64,000 nt of DNA from Vibrio mytili (GCF_000830505.1 NZ_JXOK01000050.1:1-64000), one strand, 5' to 3'; shown: positions 47,235-58,761, counted from the first letter of the stretch. The notes: generated by a model not told the origin, from the letters alone. Made by a program: numbers and translations.

Positions 47235-48080
47235 ATGGCAACTGTAACTGCTGCTCTAGTTAAAGAACTTCGCGAGCGTACTGGCGCTGGCATGATGGAA
47301 TGTAAGAAAGCGCTTGTAGAAGCAAACGCAGACATCGAACTAGCAATTGAAAACATGCGTAAATCAGGCGCAGCGAAAGCAGCTAAAAAAGCTGGTAACG
47401 TTGCAGCTGAAGGCGCAATCATCATCAAAGAAGAAAACGGCGTTGCTGTTCTTCTTGAAGTTAACTGCCAAACTGACTTCGTTGCTAAAGACGGTAACTT
47501 CACTGCTTTCGCTGAAGAAGTTGCTGTTGCAGCGCTAGCTTCAAAAGCATCAGTTGAAGAGCTACAAGCTCAATTTGAAGACACTCGCGTAGCACTAGTT
47601 GCTAAAATCGGTGAGAACATCAACATTCGTCGTGTACAGTACGTTGAAGGTACTGCTCTTGCTTCTTACCGTCACGGTGAGAAAATCGGTGTTGTTGTTG
47701 CTGGCGAAGGTGATGCAGAAACGCTTAAGCACGTTGCAATGCACGTTGCTGCTTCTAAGCCAGAGTACGTTAACCCAGAAGACGTACCAGCTGACGTAGT
47801 TGAAAAAGAGAAAGCGGTTCAAGTTGAAATCGCAATGAACGAAGGCAAGCCTGCTGAAATCGCAGAGAAGATGGTTGTTGGCCGCATGAAGAAATTCACT
47901 GGCGAAATCTCTCTAACAGGTCAAGCGTTCATCATGGAGCCTAAGAAATCTGTTGGCGAAATGCTGAAAGAAAAAGGCGCTTCAGTTTCTACGTTCGTTC
48001 GTCTAGAAGTAGGCGAAGGTATCGAGAAGAAAGAAGAAATGAGCTTCGCTGAAGAAGTTGCTGCAGCTCAAAAAGGTTAA
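47235..48080 (+). CDS. tsf: Elongation factor Ts
   Basis: 281 residues; the nucleotide-exchange factor of EF-Tu. The start at 47235 ([20 protein letters not shown]) follows [19 protein letters not shown] in the N-terminal UBA-like domain and NCQTDFVA in the core (the TDF residues that disrupt Mg2+ in EF-Tu) are intact. It shares a transcript with rpsB and ends with a strong terminator. Confidence 0.97.
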   Translation: MATVTAALVKELRERTGAGMMECKKALVEANADIELAIENMRKSGAAKAAKKAGNVAAEGAIIIKEENGVAVLLEVNCQTDFVAKDGNFTAFAEEVAVAALASKASVEELQAQFEDTRVALVAKIGENINIRRVQYVEGTALASYRHGEKIGVVVAGEGDAETLKHVAMHVAASKPEYVNPEDVPADVVEKEKAVQVEIAMNEGKPAEIAEKMVVGRMKKFTGEISLTGQAFIMEPKKSVGEMLKEKGASVSTFVRLEVGEGIEKKEEMSFAEEVAAAQKG

Positions 48081-48102
48081 TCCTTAGAGATTGCATAAAG
48101 TT

Positions 48103-48132
48103 AAGACCGTAGCCAAGGCTGCGGTCTTTTTA
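48103..48132 (+). terminator. Terminator of rpsB-tsf
   Basis: AAGACCGTAGCC-AA-GGCTGCGGTCTT followed by TTT; one G-T pair in a 12-bp stem. Confidence 0.88.
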
Positions 48133-48230
48133 TGACCAATAAGTAATCGATTAACCGTGATGAATGGATTCAGCGTGACTGTGTTTATTCATGACTGTTA
48201 ATCAACAACTCTCTTTGGAAGGTAAACTCC

Positions 48231-48962
48231 ATGACTACGAACCCTAAGCCAGCGTATCAACGTATTTTATTAAAACTAAGTGGTGAAGCTCTTCAAGGTG
48301 AAGACGGTTTTGGTATCGATCCTGCGGTTCTTGACCGTATGGCGCAAGAAGTGAAAGAACTGGTTGAACTGGGTGTTCAGGTTGGTGTAGTTATCGGTGG
48401 TGGTAACTTGTTCCGTGGTGCAGGCCTTGCAGAAGCAGGTATGAACCGTGTCGTGGGTGACCATATGGGCATGCTTGCTACGGTTATGAATGGCCTAGCT
48501 ATGCGTGATGCGCTTCACCGTGCTTATGTTAATGCTCGTGTTATGTCTGCCATTCCGCTAAAAGGCGTGTGTGACGACTACAATTGGGCGGATGCGATTC
48601 GTGAGCTACGTCAAGGCCGCGTAGTTATCTTCTCTGCGGGTACTGGTAACCCATTCTTTACCACGGACTCTGCGGCATGTCTGCGTGGTATCGAAATTGA
48701 AGCAGATATCGTGCTAAAAGCAACGAAAGTTGATGGTGTATTTACTGCTGACCCAGTAGCAAACCCAGACGCAGAACTGTATGATAAGCTATCTTACGCT
48801 GAAGTTCTGGATAAAGAGCTAAAAGTGATGGATTTGGCAGCGTTTACTCTTGCTCGAGATCATAAAATGCCTATCCGTGTATTTAACATGAATAAGCCAG
48901 GTGCATTACGCCGCGTGGTAATGGGTGAAGTTGAAGGTACGCTGATCAACGCTGACGCATAA
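48231..48962 (+). CDS. pyrH: UMP kinase
   Basis: A 243-residue bacterial UMP kinase of the amino-acid-kinase fold, making UDP in pyrimidine synthesis; it is hexameric and controlled by GTP and [11 protein letters not shown] opens the N-terminal lobe; [10 protein letters not shown] and [14 protein letters not shown] form the active site. A purine-rich GGAAGG lies upstream of the ATG. It follows the tsf terminator and precedes frr, with a foldback repeat in the gap. Confidence 0.95.
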   Translation: MTTNPKPAYQRILLKLSGEALQGEDGFGIDPAVLDRMAQEVKELVELGVQVGVVIGGGNLFRGAGLAEAGMNRVVGDHMGMLATVMNGLAMRDALHRAYVNARVMSAIPLKGVCDDYNWADAIRELRQGRVVIFSAGTGNPFFTTDSAACLRGIEIEADIVLKATKVDGVFTADPVANPDAELYDKLSYAEVLDKELKVMDLAAFTLARDHKMPIRVFNMNKPGALRRVVMGEVEGTLINADA

Positions 48963-49016
48963 TACGATACGCTGCTCAGTTATGTTGGGTGGCGTTGAGT
49001 CTTGCTCAACCCTATA

Positions 49017-49180
49017 ATACTAATCGTAGTAAATAACTGCTCATTCTAGCTTGTTAAAATACTCGATAACTGCGTTACAATTTTGGATGATAAGTGTCAC
49101 TACTTTTCCAAAATCTGTGCCTTGTTTTCAAGCATTTGTCCTACGCTATATCTGATCACTTATTTTATGGTGATTGGTAT
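49017..49180. repeat. Foldback repeat, copy B (164 bp)
   Basis: Starts ATACTAATCGTAGTAAATAA and ends TGGTGATTGGTAT, with inverted ends as in copy A at 32165. About 55 bp of the left arm and about 60 bp of the right arm match copy A closely. The centre differs in sequence but forms another hairpin (ATTTTGGA / TCCAAAAT). It occupies most of the pyrH-frr gap, between two essential genes. MITE-like, with no coding potential. Confidence 0.8.
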
Positions 49181-49221
49181 AAGCCTTTCTTTAGGAAAGA
49201 TGACATTTTTAAGGTGAAACC

Positions 49222-49779
49222 GTGATTAACGAAATCAAAAAAGACGCGCAAGAGCGCATGGACAAAAGCGTAGAATCGCTAAAGAACAACCTTTCTAAAG
49301 TTCGTACAGGTCGTGCACACCCAAGCCTATTGTCAGGTATTTCTGTCGAGTACTACGGTGCTGCAACTCCACTAAATCAAGTTGCAAACGTTGTTGCAGA
49401 AGATGCACGCACTCTTGCAATCACAGTTTTCGACAAAGAGCTGACGCAAAAAGTGGAAAAAGCGATCATGATGTCAGATCTTGGTCTAAACCCAATGTCT
49501 GCTGGCACCATTATTCGTGTTCCTCTACCACCGCTAACCGAAGAACGTCGTAAAGATCTCGTTAAGATTGTACGTGGTGAAGCGGAAGGCGGTCGTGTTG
49601 CTGTGCGTAATATCCGTCGTGATGCAAACAACGATCTTAAAGCGCTGTTGAAAGACAAAGAAATTTCTGAAGATGAAGATCGTAAAGCGCAAGAAGAAAT
49701 TCAAAAACTGACTGACGTTGCAGTTAAGAAGATCGACGAAGTTCTTGCTGCAAAAGAAAAAGAGTTGATGGAAGTTTAA
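49222..49779 (+). CDS. frr: Ribosome recycling factor
   Basis: 185 residues. With EF-G it splits the post-termination ribosome. The start is GTG at 49222, with AAGGTG 7-8 bp upstream, giving an N-terminus of the usual form ([19 protein letters not shown]). [10 protein letters not shown] and the C-terminal [14 protein letters not shown] are family hallmarks. The length is exactly typical. A terminator follows within 30 bp. Confidence 0.96.
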   Translation: MINEIKKDAQERMDKSVESLKNNLSKVRTGRAHPSLLSGISVEYYGAATPLNQVANVVAEDARTLAITVFDKELTQKVEKAIMMSDLGLNPMSAGTIIRVPLPPLTEERRKDLVKIVRGEAEGGRVAVRNIRRDANNDLKALLKDKEISEDEDRKAQEEIQKLTDVAVKKIDEVLAAKEKELMEV

Positions 49780-49803
49780 TACTCCCACCTACATCACTGT
49801 TGG

Positions 49804-49836
49804 AAAACGCTGTGCTCGCAGCTCAGCGTTTTTTTA
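49804..49836 (+). terminator. Terminator after frr
   Basis: AAAACGCTG, an 11-base loop, CAGCGTTTT, then TTT. Confidence 0.85.
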
Positions 49837-49875
49837 TGTTAATCTGTCCAACTGATGGAACTCATTTAACTCCCT

Positions 49876-50631
49876 ATGCAAAATTCTCAATCCTTCTCTG
49901 ATTCCCTCCCTAAGCATATCGCCATCATAATGGACGGTAATGGTCGTTGGGCGAAGTCCAAAGGAAAACCTCGCGTATTTGGCCATAAAAAAGGCGTCAA
50001 TGCGGTTCGCAAAACAGTAGCCGCAGCTTCAAAACTTGGTATTAAAGCCATGACGCTATTTGCTTTTAGTAGTGAGAACTGGCGTCGCCCAGAGGAAGAA
50101 GTTGGTCTTTTGATGGAACTGTTTATCTCAGTCCTGTCGAGTGAAGTAAAGAAACTACACAGAAACAACTTACAATTACGAGTCATTGGCGATACTGGCC
50201 GGTTTAGTGAGCGCTTACAAAATAAAATTTTTGAGGCAGAAAAGCTAACGGCAAACAATACTGGTATGGTGATTAACATTGCGGCCAATTATGGTGGCAA
50301 ATGGGACATCACAGAAGCAGTGAAAACGCTGGCGACCAAAGCTCGTAACGGTGAAATTCGTGTAGAAGATATCAATGAGCAGTTAATCACTGAGCATTTG
50401 ACTATGGCAGACTTACCGGAAGTGGATTTATTGATTCGCACCAGTGGTGAGTGCCGTATCAGCAATTTTATGTTGTGGCAAATGGCTTATGCTGAAATGT
50501 ACTTTACGGAAGAGTACTGGCCTGAATTTGATGAAGACAGTCTTGTTGAAGCGGTCACCTGGTTTATTAACCGTGAACGTCGTTTTGGCTGTACTGGTGA
50601 ACAAATTAAGGCACTGATGGCTGCTCAATAA
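49876..50631 (+). CDS. uppS: Undecaprenyl diphosphate synthase
   Basis: A 251-residue cis-prenyltransferase making the C55 lipid carrier for peptidoglycan and O-antigen. The substrate motif [10 protein letters not shown] holds the essential Asp20; [20 protein letters not shown] and the late EYWPEFDE complete the active site. It opens the envelope-biogenesis run and is followed by cdsA after 12 bp. Confidence 0.95.
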   Translation: MQNSQSFSDSLPKHIAIIMDGNGRWAKSKGKPRVFGHKKGVNAVRKTVAAASKLGIKAMTLFAFSSENWRRPEEEVGLLMELFISVLSSEVKKLHRNNLQLRVIGDTGRFSERLQNKIFEAEKLTANNTGMVINIAANYGGKWDITEAVKTLATKARNGEIRVEDINEQLITEHLTMADLPEVDLLIRTSGECRISNFMLWQMAYAEMYFTEEYWPEFDEDSLVEAVTWFINRERRFGCTGEQIKALMAAQ

Positions 50632-50643
50632 GGACTAGTTAGT

Positions 50644-51486
50644 TTGAAACAAAGAATAATAACGGCACTAATTTTAGCTCCCTTGGTTATTTTAGGCATT
50701 TTTAAATTACCGCTAATGGGATTTGTTATCGCACTGACTGCGATAACGTTCATTGGGTTTTGGGAGTGGACCCAGTTCACTGGAAGTACTTCTCGTCTTT
50801 TTGCTCTTGTCCCAGCGCTTGTGGCTACGGGACTCAGTTTCGTGTACATCTCGCCGGATGTAAATAGCCTCAATCACCTCGCGTTGCCACATTATGTGAT
50901 GCTGTCTTTGGGTTTTGGCTGGTGGATAATCGCGAGCTTAATGGCGATTACCTATCCTAAAAATGCCACGGTTTGGCAGAACAGTCGGGTACTGCGACAC
51001 CTATTTGGTTTTTTAACCTTGCTACCATTCCTTTGGAGCGTGATCATATTAAGAGCATCAGATATCGGCGTAGAACCTTATTATGGTGCGAAACTGGTGT
51101 TGTACGTATGTTTGTTAGTTTGGGCCGCTGACAGTGGCGCATACTTTACTGGCAAGAGTTTAGGTAAACGTAAAATGGCGCCAAATGTCAGCCCCAACAA
51201 AACCATTGAAGGCTTGGTTGGTGGTATTATTACCGCACTGATTGTGGGCTGGGGATTTGCGTGTTGGTTTGATATCCAATTTACAAGCCCTGTACATATG
51301 GTGTTTATTACGTTTGTCACCGTTGTCATTTCGGTGCTTGGCGATTTGGTCGAGAGTATGTTCAAACGCGCGTCAGGTATAAAAGACAGCAGTAACATTA
51401 TCCCCGGTCATGGCGGCGTGCTCGATCGTATCGACAGTTTAACCGCAGCATTTCCAGTCTTTGCTCTTCTATACTACGTGTTCTAA
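50644..51486 (+). CDS. cdsA: Phosphatidate cytidylyltransferase
   Basis: A 280-residue inner-membrane enzyme that makes CDP-diacylglycerol for phospholipids. It has about eight hydrophobic helices. The C-terminal signature FKRASGIKDSSNIIPGHGG continuing to LDRIDS is complete. The start is TTG at 50644 (product MKQRIITALILAPLVI); AAGGA lies 7 bp before it. It is in a run with uppS and dxr. Confidence 0.95.
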   Translation: MKQRIITALILAPLVILGIFKLPLMGFVIALTAITFIGFWEWTQFTGSTSRLFALVPALVATGLSFVYISPDVNSLNHLALPHYVMLSLGFGWWIIASLMAITYPKNATVWQNSRVLRHLFGFLTLLPFLWSVIILRASDIGVEPYYGAKLVLYVCLLVWAADSGAYFTGKSLGKRKMAPNVSPNKTIEGLVGGIITALIVGWGFACWFDIQFTSPVHMVFITFVTVVISVLGDLVESMFKRASGIKDSSNIIPGHGGVLDRIDSLTAAFPVFALLYYVF

Positions 51487-51537
51487 TTTATCAGGAGCGG
51501 ATTCACCGCTCCTGTGTCTTTCTAACGGTCTAACAAC

Positions 51538-52745
51538 ATGCAAAAGTTAACGATTCTCGGTGCAACTGGCTCAATTGGTGCGAGCACACTTAAAGTAGTC
51601 GAACAAAATCCGGAGCGGTTTTCTGTCGTTGCGCTCGCAGCGAGCACGAACGTTAAAAAAATGGTCGCATTGTGCCAAAGATGGCAACCTCAGTATGCGG
51701 TGATGGCTGACAAGCAAGCCGCTCTGGTATTGAAGTCTGAACTTGCCAGCATCTCGCCGAAGACAGAAGTGTTAGGAGGCGTTGATGCGCTTTGTCATGT
51801 TGCTTCTTTGCAAGAGGTCGACAGCGTTATGGCTGCGATTGTCGGTGCAGCAGGTTTGTTACCAACGATGGCGGCGGTCAAATCTGGCAAGCGTGTGCTT
51901 TTGGCCAACAAAGAAGCCTTGGTTATGTCTGGTCAACTATTTATTGATGCTGTAGAAAAATATGGCGCAGAATTACTTCCCGTTGATAGTGAGCACAATG
52001 CTATTTTTCAGTGTCTACCAGAGCAGATTCAGACCAGTTTAGGTCATGGCAGTCTTGAGCAGCACGGTGTTTCTCATATTTTGTTGACGGGGTCTGGTGG
52101 CCCGTTTCGTTACAGTGACATCTCAGAACTGGAGCATGTGACTCCTGCACAAGCGATTGCTCATCCTAACTGGTCAATGGGACCAAAGATTTCGGTTGAT
52201 TCAGCAACGATGATGAATAAGGGATTGGAGTACATAGAAGCGAAATGGTTGTTTAATGCAGCTCGAGAGCAGCTTAAAGTGATCATTCATCCACAATCTG
52301 TTATTCATTCCATGGTTCAGTATCGTGATGGTTCCGTCTTAGCTCAAATGGGCGAGCCGATATGGCAACGCCAATTGCATTGACGATGTCTTACCCATCC
52401 CGAGTCGATGCTGGTGTAAAGCCACTAGATTTTACACAAGTTGGTGAACTGACTTTTTTACAGCCTGACTTCGCGCGTTATCCATGCTTAAAATTAGCCA
52501 TTGATGCGTGTTATGAAGGGCAACATGCGACAACGGCTCTCAATGCGGCCAATGAAATGGCGGTTGATGCATTTCTTAACAATCAGATTAAATTTACTGA
52601 TATTGGACGTATCAATGAGTCAGTTTTGAACAAAATGAGTGCAAGCTGCAAAGGTGAGAATGTGAATAGCTTGGAAAGCTTGCTTGAGCTAGATAGAATG
52701 GCACGAACTATTGCCCTAGAAACTATTTATTGTCTTAGAAACTAA
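51538..52745 (+). CDS. dxr: 1-deoxy-D-xylulose-5-phosphate reductoisomerase (frameshifted)
   Basis: The first committed enzyme of the MEP isoprenoid pathway. The NADPH motif GATGSIG is at the N-terminus, [12 protein letters not shown] follows, and the metal/substrate residues lie in [15 protein letters not shown]. The frame breaks near 52358: one base restores [18 protein letters not shown]. The repaired protein has 402 residues, the usual Vibrio length. As the gene is essential in these bacteria, a sequence error is the likely cause. Confidence 0.93.
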
Positions 52746-52760
52746 ACGTGAGCGACGCTA

Positions 52761-54119
52761 ATGACTGGTATTTTATGGAATCTTGTTTCTTTTATCGTTG
52801 CGCTGGGTATTTTGGTCGCTGTGCACGAGTTCGGCCACTTTTGGGTTGCTCGCCGTTGCGGCGTCAAAGTTGAAAAGTTTTCGATTGGCTTTGGAAAGTC
52901 AATTTGGAGTAAGCAAGGTAAAGACGGAACTGAATATAGTGTTTCGATGATCCCGTTAGGTGGCTACGTTAAAATGCTCGATAGCCGTGTTGACGATGTG
53001 CCGGAAAATGAAAAACATTTGGCCTTCGATCATAAGCCGCTATGGAAACGAACGTCTATTGTTGCAGCGGGTCCTATTTTTAATTTCCTCTTCGCAATTT
53101 TTGCTTACTGGTTAGTGTTTCTTATTGGCGTACCCGCGGTTAAGCCTGTTATTGGTCAAATAACGCCCAATTCGATCGTTGCAGAAGCCGGAATTGAATC
53201 TGGAATGGAACTAAAAGCGATTGCAGGTATCAAAACTCCGGATTGGGAATCAGTTAATATGGGATTGATTTCTCATATTGGTGATGATTTGATGACGGTT
53301 ACTGTCGCATCCAATGATGAGATCGGCTCTGACGTAACAAAAACGCTTGACCTGCGTGATTGGCAGTTTGATCCGGAGACCGAGTCTGCGATGCACTCAT
53401 TAGGGTTTACACCGTATACTCCAGAGATCTATAACTCGATACAGCAGGTGACTGAGGGTGGTGCGGCAGAGAAAGCCGGTATTTTACCTGGAGACGAAAT
53501 TGTTGCGATAAATGGCGCAACAATCAGTGATTGGCAACAAGTGGTTGATGCGGTTCGTTCAAACCCAAATACACCGATGGAAATAACGGTTTTGCGTGAA
53601 GGTTATCATCAATCTTTAATCCTGACGCCTGATAGCCGTGAGCTAGCTAACAAAGAGATAATTGGATTCGCGGGTATCGCTCCAGAGGTCGCAGAATGGC
53701 CTGAAAGTTATCGCTTTGAGTTGCAGTTTGGTGTATTCGAATCCATTGGTAAAGCGATGGACAAAACCGGTCAAGTGATTGGCTTAACAATCAGTATGCT
53801 TAAGAAGCTGATTGTCGGAGATGTAGGGCTAAATAATTTAAGCGGTCCTATTTCAATTGCTAAAGGTGCCGGGGCAACCGCAGATTACGGTCTGGTTTAT
53901 TTTTTAGGTTTTCTCGCTTTGATTAGTGTTAACCTAGGGATTATTAATCTCGTTCCTCTACCAATGTTGGATGGCGGTCATTTGTTGTTTTTTGCAATTG
54001 AAGCCATTATTCGACGCCCAGTTCCTGAAAAAATACAGGAAATGGGGTTCCGCATTGGCGGTGCGATCATCTTCTCGCTCATGGCGTTAGCGCTATTTAA
54101 CGATTTTACTCGTCTGTGA
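52761..54119 (+). CDS. rseP: Site-2 protease RseP
   Basis: A 452-residue inner-membrane zinc metalloprotease that cuts RseA after DegS and so releases the envelope-stress sigma-E; it also clears signal peptides. The zinc motif HEFGH is at residues 22-26 and the third ligand in LPMLDGGHL near residue 400. Two PDZ domains lie between (about 120-210 and 215-305), and four membrane helices can be placed. It precedes bamA by 44 bp, the conserved order. Confidence 0.95.
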   Translation: MTGILWNLVSFIVALGILVAVHEFGHFWVARRCGVKVEKFSIGFGKSIWSKQGKDGTEYSVSMIPLGGYVKMLDSRVDDVPENEKHLAFDHKPLWKRTSIVAAGPIFNFLFAIFAYWLVFLIGVPAVKPVIGQITPNSIVAEAGIESGMELKAIAGIKTPDWESVNMGLISHIGDDLMTVTVASNDEIGSDVTKTLDLRDWQFDPETESAMHSLGFTPYTPEIYNSIQQVTEGGAAEKAGILPGDEIVAINGATISDWQQVVDAVRSNPNTPMEITVLREGYHQSLILTPDSRELANKEIIGFAGIAPEVAEWPESYRFELQFGVFESIGKAMDKTGQVIGLTISMLKKLIVGDVGLNNLSGPISIAKGAGATADYGLVYFLGFLALISVNLGIINLVPLPMLDGGHLLFFAIEAIIRRPVPEKIQEMGFRIGGAIIFSLMALALFNDFTRL

Positions 54120-54163
54120 TAGTTCAGAGACAACAGCAGTAGCAAGGAATAATTAAAACAAAT

Positions 54164-56577
54164 ATGGCGATTAAGCGAATTCTATTTGCAAGTTTACTGG
54201 CGACCAGTGTGTCTGCAAATGGAGCACAGAACTTCGTAGTTCAAGATATTCAGATCAATGGATTGCAACGCGTTGCACTGGGTGCTGCATTATTGAAAAT
54301 GCCGGTACGTGTTGGTGATAGCATTGATCAAGGTGATGTTTCAGAGATTATCCGAGCGCTTTATGCATCTGGAAACTTCGAAGATGTAAAAGTACTGCGT
54401 AACGGAGATGTGTTGGTTGTTCAGGTTAAAGAGCGTCCAACCATCGCTAGCATTTCCTTCTCGGGTAACAAAGCGATTAAGGAAGAGCAGCTGAAAGAAA
54501 ACCTGAACGCATCAGGTGTTCGTGAAGGTGAAGCGCTCGACCGTACTACGCTGAGTAACATCGAAAAAGGCTTGGAAGACTTCTACTACAGTGTAGGTAA
54601 GTACAACGCAACAGTGAAAGCGGTGGTTACGCCGTTGCCGCGTAATCGTTCTGATCTGAAGTTCGTATTTACCGAAGGCGTGTCTGCTAAGATTCAGCAA
54701 ATCAACTTTGTGGGCAATGAGGCTTTTTCAGACGAAGAGCTGCTATCCCGCTTTAATTTGAACGTTGATGTGCCTTGGTGGAACTTCCTAGCTGATGAAA
54801 AATATCAAAAGCAAGTTCTTGCTGCGGATATTGAATCATTGAAATCCTTCTACCTAGATCGTGGATACTTAAAGTTTAATGTCGAGTCAACGCACGTTGC
54901 CATTTCTCCTGATAAGAAAGGTGTGTACGTCACTCTTGGCATTGATGAAGGTGACGTTTACACCGTTAAAGATGTCAAGTTTCGTGGTGATCTGATCGGT
55001 AAAGACGCCGATTTTAAAGCCATGGTGCCTTTCAAAAATGCGGAAACTTACAACGGTTCTCTGGTCACCTCGATGGAAGAGGGGATCAAGCGTGAGCTAG
55101 GTGAAGCTGGCTATGCTTACCCGAAAGTGAATACCATCCCTGAGTTTGATGATACTAACAAAGAAGTCTCTCTCGTTGTGAATGTGGACCCAGGCAATCG
55201 AATCTATGTTCGTGATATTCGCTTTACTGGCAATAACTCGACAAAAGATGAAGTCCTCCGTCGTGAAATGCGTCAGATGGAAGGAAGCTGGTTGAATTCG
55301 AAGTCGATTGAAACGGGTAAAACTCGTCTAAACCGTCTTGGATACTTTGAAAAAGTCGATGTTCAGACGGTTCGCGTACCGGGCAGTGACGACCAGGTCG
55401 ATCTTGTTTACTCAGTTAAAGAAGCCAACTCAGGCAGTGTGAACTTCGGTGTCGGTTACGGTACAGAATCAGGCGTGAGCTTCCAGGTCGGTTTGCAACA
55501 AGACAACTTCTTAGGTAGTGGTAATCGCGTTGGTATTAACGCAATGATGAACGACTATCAAAAGAACGTGAGTTAGATTATCGTGACCCATACTGGAACC
55601 TAGATGGTGTGAGCTTGGGTGGTAAAGTCTTTTACAACGAATTTGAAGCGTCAGAAGCGGGTATCGTTGACTATACCAACGAAAGTTATGGTGCGAGCCT
55701 AACGTGGGGTTTCCCATTTGATGAGCTCAATCGTTTTGAATTTGGTGTCGGCTATACTCACAACAAGATTGGTAACTTATCGCCTTACTTACAGGTAGAG
55801 CAATTCTTGCAGGCTCAGGCGGACAATATTGATTCCTCAGGTGCATTAAACACCAATGATTTTGATATCAATATTTCTTGGACACGCAACAACCTAAACC
55901 GTGGTTACTTCCCGACAGCGGGTAACCACCAACGTGCGTTTTATAAAATGACCGTACCTGGCTCTGACGTTCAGTACTTCAAACTTCAGTATGATGTTCG
56001 TCAATACATGCCGCTGACAGAAAAGCATGAGTTTACGCTCCTGTTCCGTGGGCGCTTGGGTTACGGTAATGGTTATGGTCAAACAGATGGTAACGATAAC
56101 TTGTTCCCATTCTACGAAAACTATTACGCGGGTGGCTTTACAACCCTGCGTGGTTTCGGTTCCAACTCGGTAGGTCCTCGAGCGGTGTATCGTGACTACT
56201 CAGGCTCAAACAATGGTGCAGATACCGCAACCGAAGATTCGGTCGGTGGTAACGCTGTTGCATTGGCAAGTCTGGAACTTATCGTGCCAACGCCATTTGC
56301 ATCAGACGAAGCACGCAGTCAAATTCGTACCAGTATCTTCTTTGATATGGCAAGTGTCTGGGATACCGAGTTTGATTACCGTGACGCAGGTGCAGAGTAC
56401 GGCGACAAGTATTATTACGATTACTCAGATCCAACCAATTTCCGCTCTTCATATGGCGCGGCGTTGCAATGGATGTCTCCTATGGGGCCACTAGTATTCT
56501 CACTAGCGAAACCAGTTAAGAAATATGATGGCGATGACGAAGAATTCTTCACATTCACTATCGGTAGAACCTTCTAA
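54164..56577 (+). CDS. bamA: Outer-membrane assembly factor BamA (frameshifted)
   Basis: The central Omp85 insertase. A signal peptide (about residues 1-20) is followed by five POTRA domains (about 22-420) and a 16-strand barrel, with VRGF-type motif [12 protein letters not shown] and a C-terminal Phe. The frame breaks near 55573: AGTTAG should read AGTTTAG, restoring [12 protein letters not shown]. The repaired length is 804 residues, normal for Vibrio. BamA is essential, so this is almost certainly a base missing in the sequence. skp follows after 13 bp. Confidence 0.94.
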
Positions 56578-56590
56578 AGAGGAAAATATT

Positions 56591-57100
56591 TTGAATAAAA
56601 TGATCAAAGCGGCTGGAATTGGCCTTCTTGTACTGAGCTCGTCAATGTTTGCAAACGCTGCAGAAGCGGCACAAAAAATTGCTTATGTAAACACAGCTCA
56701 AGTTTTTCAAGCGCTTCCTCAGCGTGAAGTTGTTGTGCAAAAAATGCAGAAAGACTTCAAGGGTAAAGCCGATGAGCTGAAATCGATTCAAGCGCAAGCG
56801 AAAACGAAAATTGAAAAGCTACAGCGTGATGGCGAGCTTCTAGGTCAAGATCAAATTGAAAAACTGCGTATTGATATTGCAAAACTCGACAGTGAATACA
56901 AAGTGAAAGCACAAGCACTAGACAAAGCAAGTGCTCGTCGCGAAGCTGAAGAAAAAGCGAAACTATTTAAAACGATTCAAACTGCAGTAGAAAAAGTCGC
57001 TAAGAGCAAAGGCTACGACCTTGTCATTGACATCTCAGCACTACAGTACGGTAAACCACAGTACAATATCTCTGAAGACGTAATTAAAGCTCTAAAATAA
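56591..57100 (+). CDS. skp: Periplasmic chaperone Skp/OmpH
   Basis: A 169-residue periplasmic chaperone for outer-membrane proteins. A signal peptide (MNKMIKAAGIGLLVLSSSMF) is followed by the KIAYVNTAQVF segment and long coiled-coil arms rich in Lys/Ala/Glu (about 45-130), the tentacles of the Skp trimer. The start is TTG at 56591, chosen because AGAGGAAA lies 7-8 bp upstream; ATG at 56600 is an alternative. It lies between bamA and lpxD. Confidence 0.9.
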   Translation: MNKMIKAAGIGLLVLSSSMFANAAEAAQKIAYVNTAQVFQALPQREVVVQKMQKDFKGKADELKSIQAQAKTKIEKLQRDGELLGQDQIEKLRIDIAKLDSEYKVKAQALDKASARREAEEKAKLFKTIQTAVEKVAKSKGYDLVIDISALQYGKPQYNISEDVIKALK

Positions 57101-57106
57101 GACGTT

Positions 57107-58137
57107 ATGAATACATTAACATTAGCCGAGTTGGCGACAATTACTGGCGGTGAACTATTTGGTGACGAGTCTCTCGTTGTTAACCGTGTTGCCCCGATGG
57201 ATAAAGCACAGGAAGGTGATGTCACTTTCTTGTCTAACCCAAAATATGCCAAGCACTTATCTGAGTGTAAAGCAACCGTTGTAATGGTAAAAGCTGAGCA
57301 TAAAGAGCAGTGCGTTGGTAATGCGTTGGTTGTTTCTGACCCTTATGTTGCTTTTGCTCGTGCGGTTCAGGCAATGGATACCACGCCAAAACCTGCAACT
57401 GATATTGCGCCAAGTGCGGTCATCGCCGCTGACGTAAAAATCGGGCAAAACGTTTCAATCGGTGCTAATGCTGTGATCGAACTGGCGTTGAACTGGGTGA
57501 CGATGTCATCATTGGTGCGGGTTGTTTTATCGGTAAGAACGCTAAGCTCGGTAACAATACTAAGCTCTGGGCTAATGTTACTGTTTATCACGAAGTCTCC
57601 CTAGGCTCTGATTGCTTAGTTCAATCGGGTGCGGTGATCGGTTCTGATGGTTTCGGTTATGCAAACGACAACGGTGAGTGGGTTAAAATTCCTCAACTGG
57701 GCTCTGTCCGTATCGGGAACCGTGTTGAGATTGGTGCATGTACGACGATTGACCGTGGTGCTTTAGAAGACACCATCATCGAAGACAACGTCATCTTAGA
57801 TAACCAGTTACAAATCGGTCATAACGTGCAGATCGGATATGGTACAGTGATGCCAGGTGGTACTATTGTCGCTGGCAGTACTAAAATTGGTAAATACTGT
57901 CAGATCGGCGGCGCTTCGGTACTGAATGGTCATATCACCATCGCGGATGGTGTGGCGATCACTGGCATGAGTATGGTGATGCGCAGTGTCGAAGAAAAAG
58001 GCCTTTATTCATCAGGCATACCGTTACAACCGAACCGAGAGTGGCGTAAAACCGCGACTCGAGTTCATCGTATCGATGAGATGAATAAGCGCCTTAAAGC
58101 GGTTGAGAAACAACTGGAACCTAAAGAGGAATCTTAA
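57107..58137 (+). CDS. lpxD: UDP-3-O-(3-hydroxyacyl)glucosamine N-acyltransferase (frameshifted)
   Basis: The third enzyme of lipid A synthesis, using 3-hydroxyacyl-ACP. The N-terminal uridine-binding domain is followed by a left-handed beta-helix of hexapeptide repeats ([16 protein letters not shown]-like steps) with the catalytic His in QIGHNVQIG, and a C-terminal helix. The frame breaks near 57480: one A restores [17 protein letters not shown]. The repaired length is 343 residues, typical. It is essential in most Gram-negatives. Confidence 0.93.
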
Positions 58138-58160
58138 TTCCTCAATCTCAGGTTTTTTAT

Positions 58161-58190
58161 AAAGACTCGCGAAATGCGGGTCTTTTTCTT
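58161..58190 (+). terminator. Terminator after lpxD
   Basis: AAAGACTCGC-GAAAT-GCGGGTCTTT, then TTCTT: a 10-bp stem with one T-G pair. It breaks the classic lpxD-fabZ-lpxA unit. Confidence 0.75.
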
Positions 58191-58307
58191 CTATAATGAC
58201 AAGCTAATAATATATTCTTTGCCAAGTTGGTATACACCTTGCTAGTTATACTTTGCTAATATGGTGTCACCTTATTTGGTTGTAAGTATTGATATAGGAA
58301 GACGACT

Positions 58308-58760
58308 TTGACTACTGAAAAGAAAACGATGAACATCTCTGAGATCCGAGAGCTACTCCCTCATCGCTACCCATTCTTATTGATCGACCGAGTGATTGAC
58401 TTCCAAGAAGAGAAGTACCTTCATGCCATTAAAAATGTGTCGGTTAACGAACCTCAGTTCACTGGTCACTTTCCTCAATTACCGGTTTTCCCTGGTGTTT
58501 TGATTCTGGAAGCAATGGCACAGGCAACCGGCCTCCTAGCATTTAAATCATTTGGTGCGCCAACTGAGAACGAACTGTATTACTTTGCAAGTGTCGACGG
58601 TGCTAAATTCCGCAAACCAGTCGTGCCTGGTGATCAAATGGTCATTGAAGTGGAATTTCTAAAAGAGCGCCGTGGGATTGCTGCATTTAGTGGTGTAGCA
58701 AAAGTTGACGGTGAAGTTGTATGTTCAGCTGAGTTGAAGTGTGCTCGTCGAGAGTTTTAA
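58308..58760 (+). CDS. fabZ: 3-hydroxyacyl-ACP dehydratase FabZ
   Basis: A 150-residue hot-dog-fold dehydratase of fatty-acid elongation. The catalytic His54 is in [13 protein letters not shown] and Glu68 in LILEAMAQ. The start is TTG at 58308 with AGGAAG 6 bp upstream, giving [16 protein letters not shown] as in other vibrios; ATG at 58329 is an alternative. The lpxA start lies 2 bp after the stop, so FabZ and LpxA, which compete for the same acyl-ACP pool, are co-expressed. Confidence 0.95.
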   Translation: MTTEKKTMNISEIRELLPHRYPFLLIDRVIDFQEEKYLHAIKNVSVNEPQFTGHFPQLPVFPGVLILEAMAQATGLLAFKSFGAPTENELYYFASVDGAKFRKPVVPGDQMVIEVEFLKERRGIAAFSGVAKVDGEVVCSAELKCARREF

Positions 58761-58761
58761 T

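Noticed and set aside
55609..56577. Separate 'surface antigen' barrel gene after a shortened bamA
   Set aside because: It is the second half of the BamA barrel; adding one T restores a single 804-residue protein.
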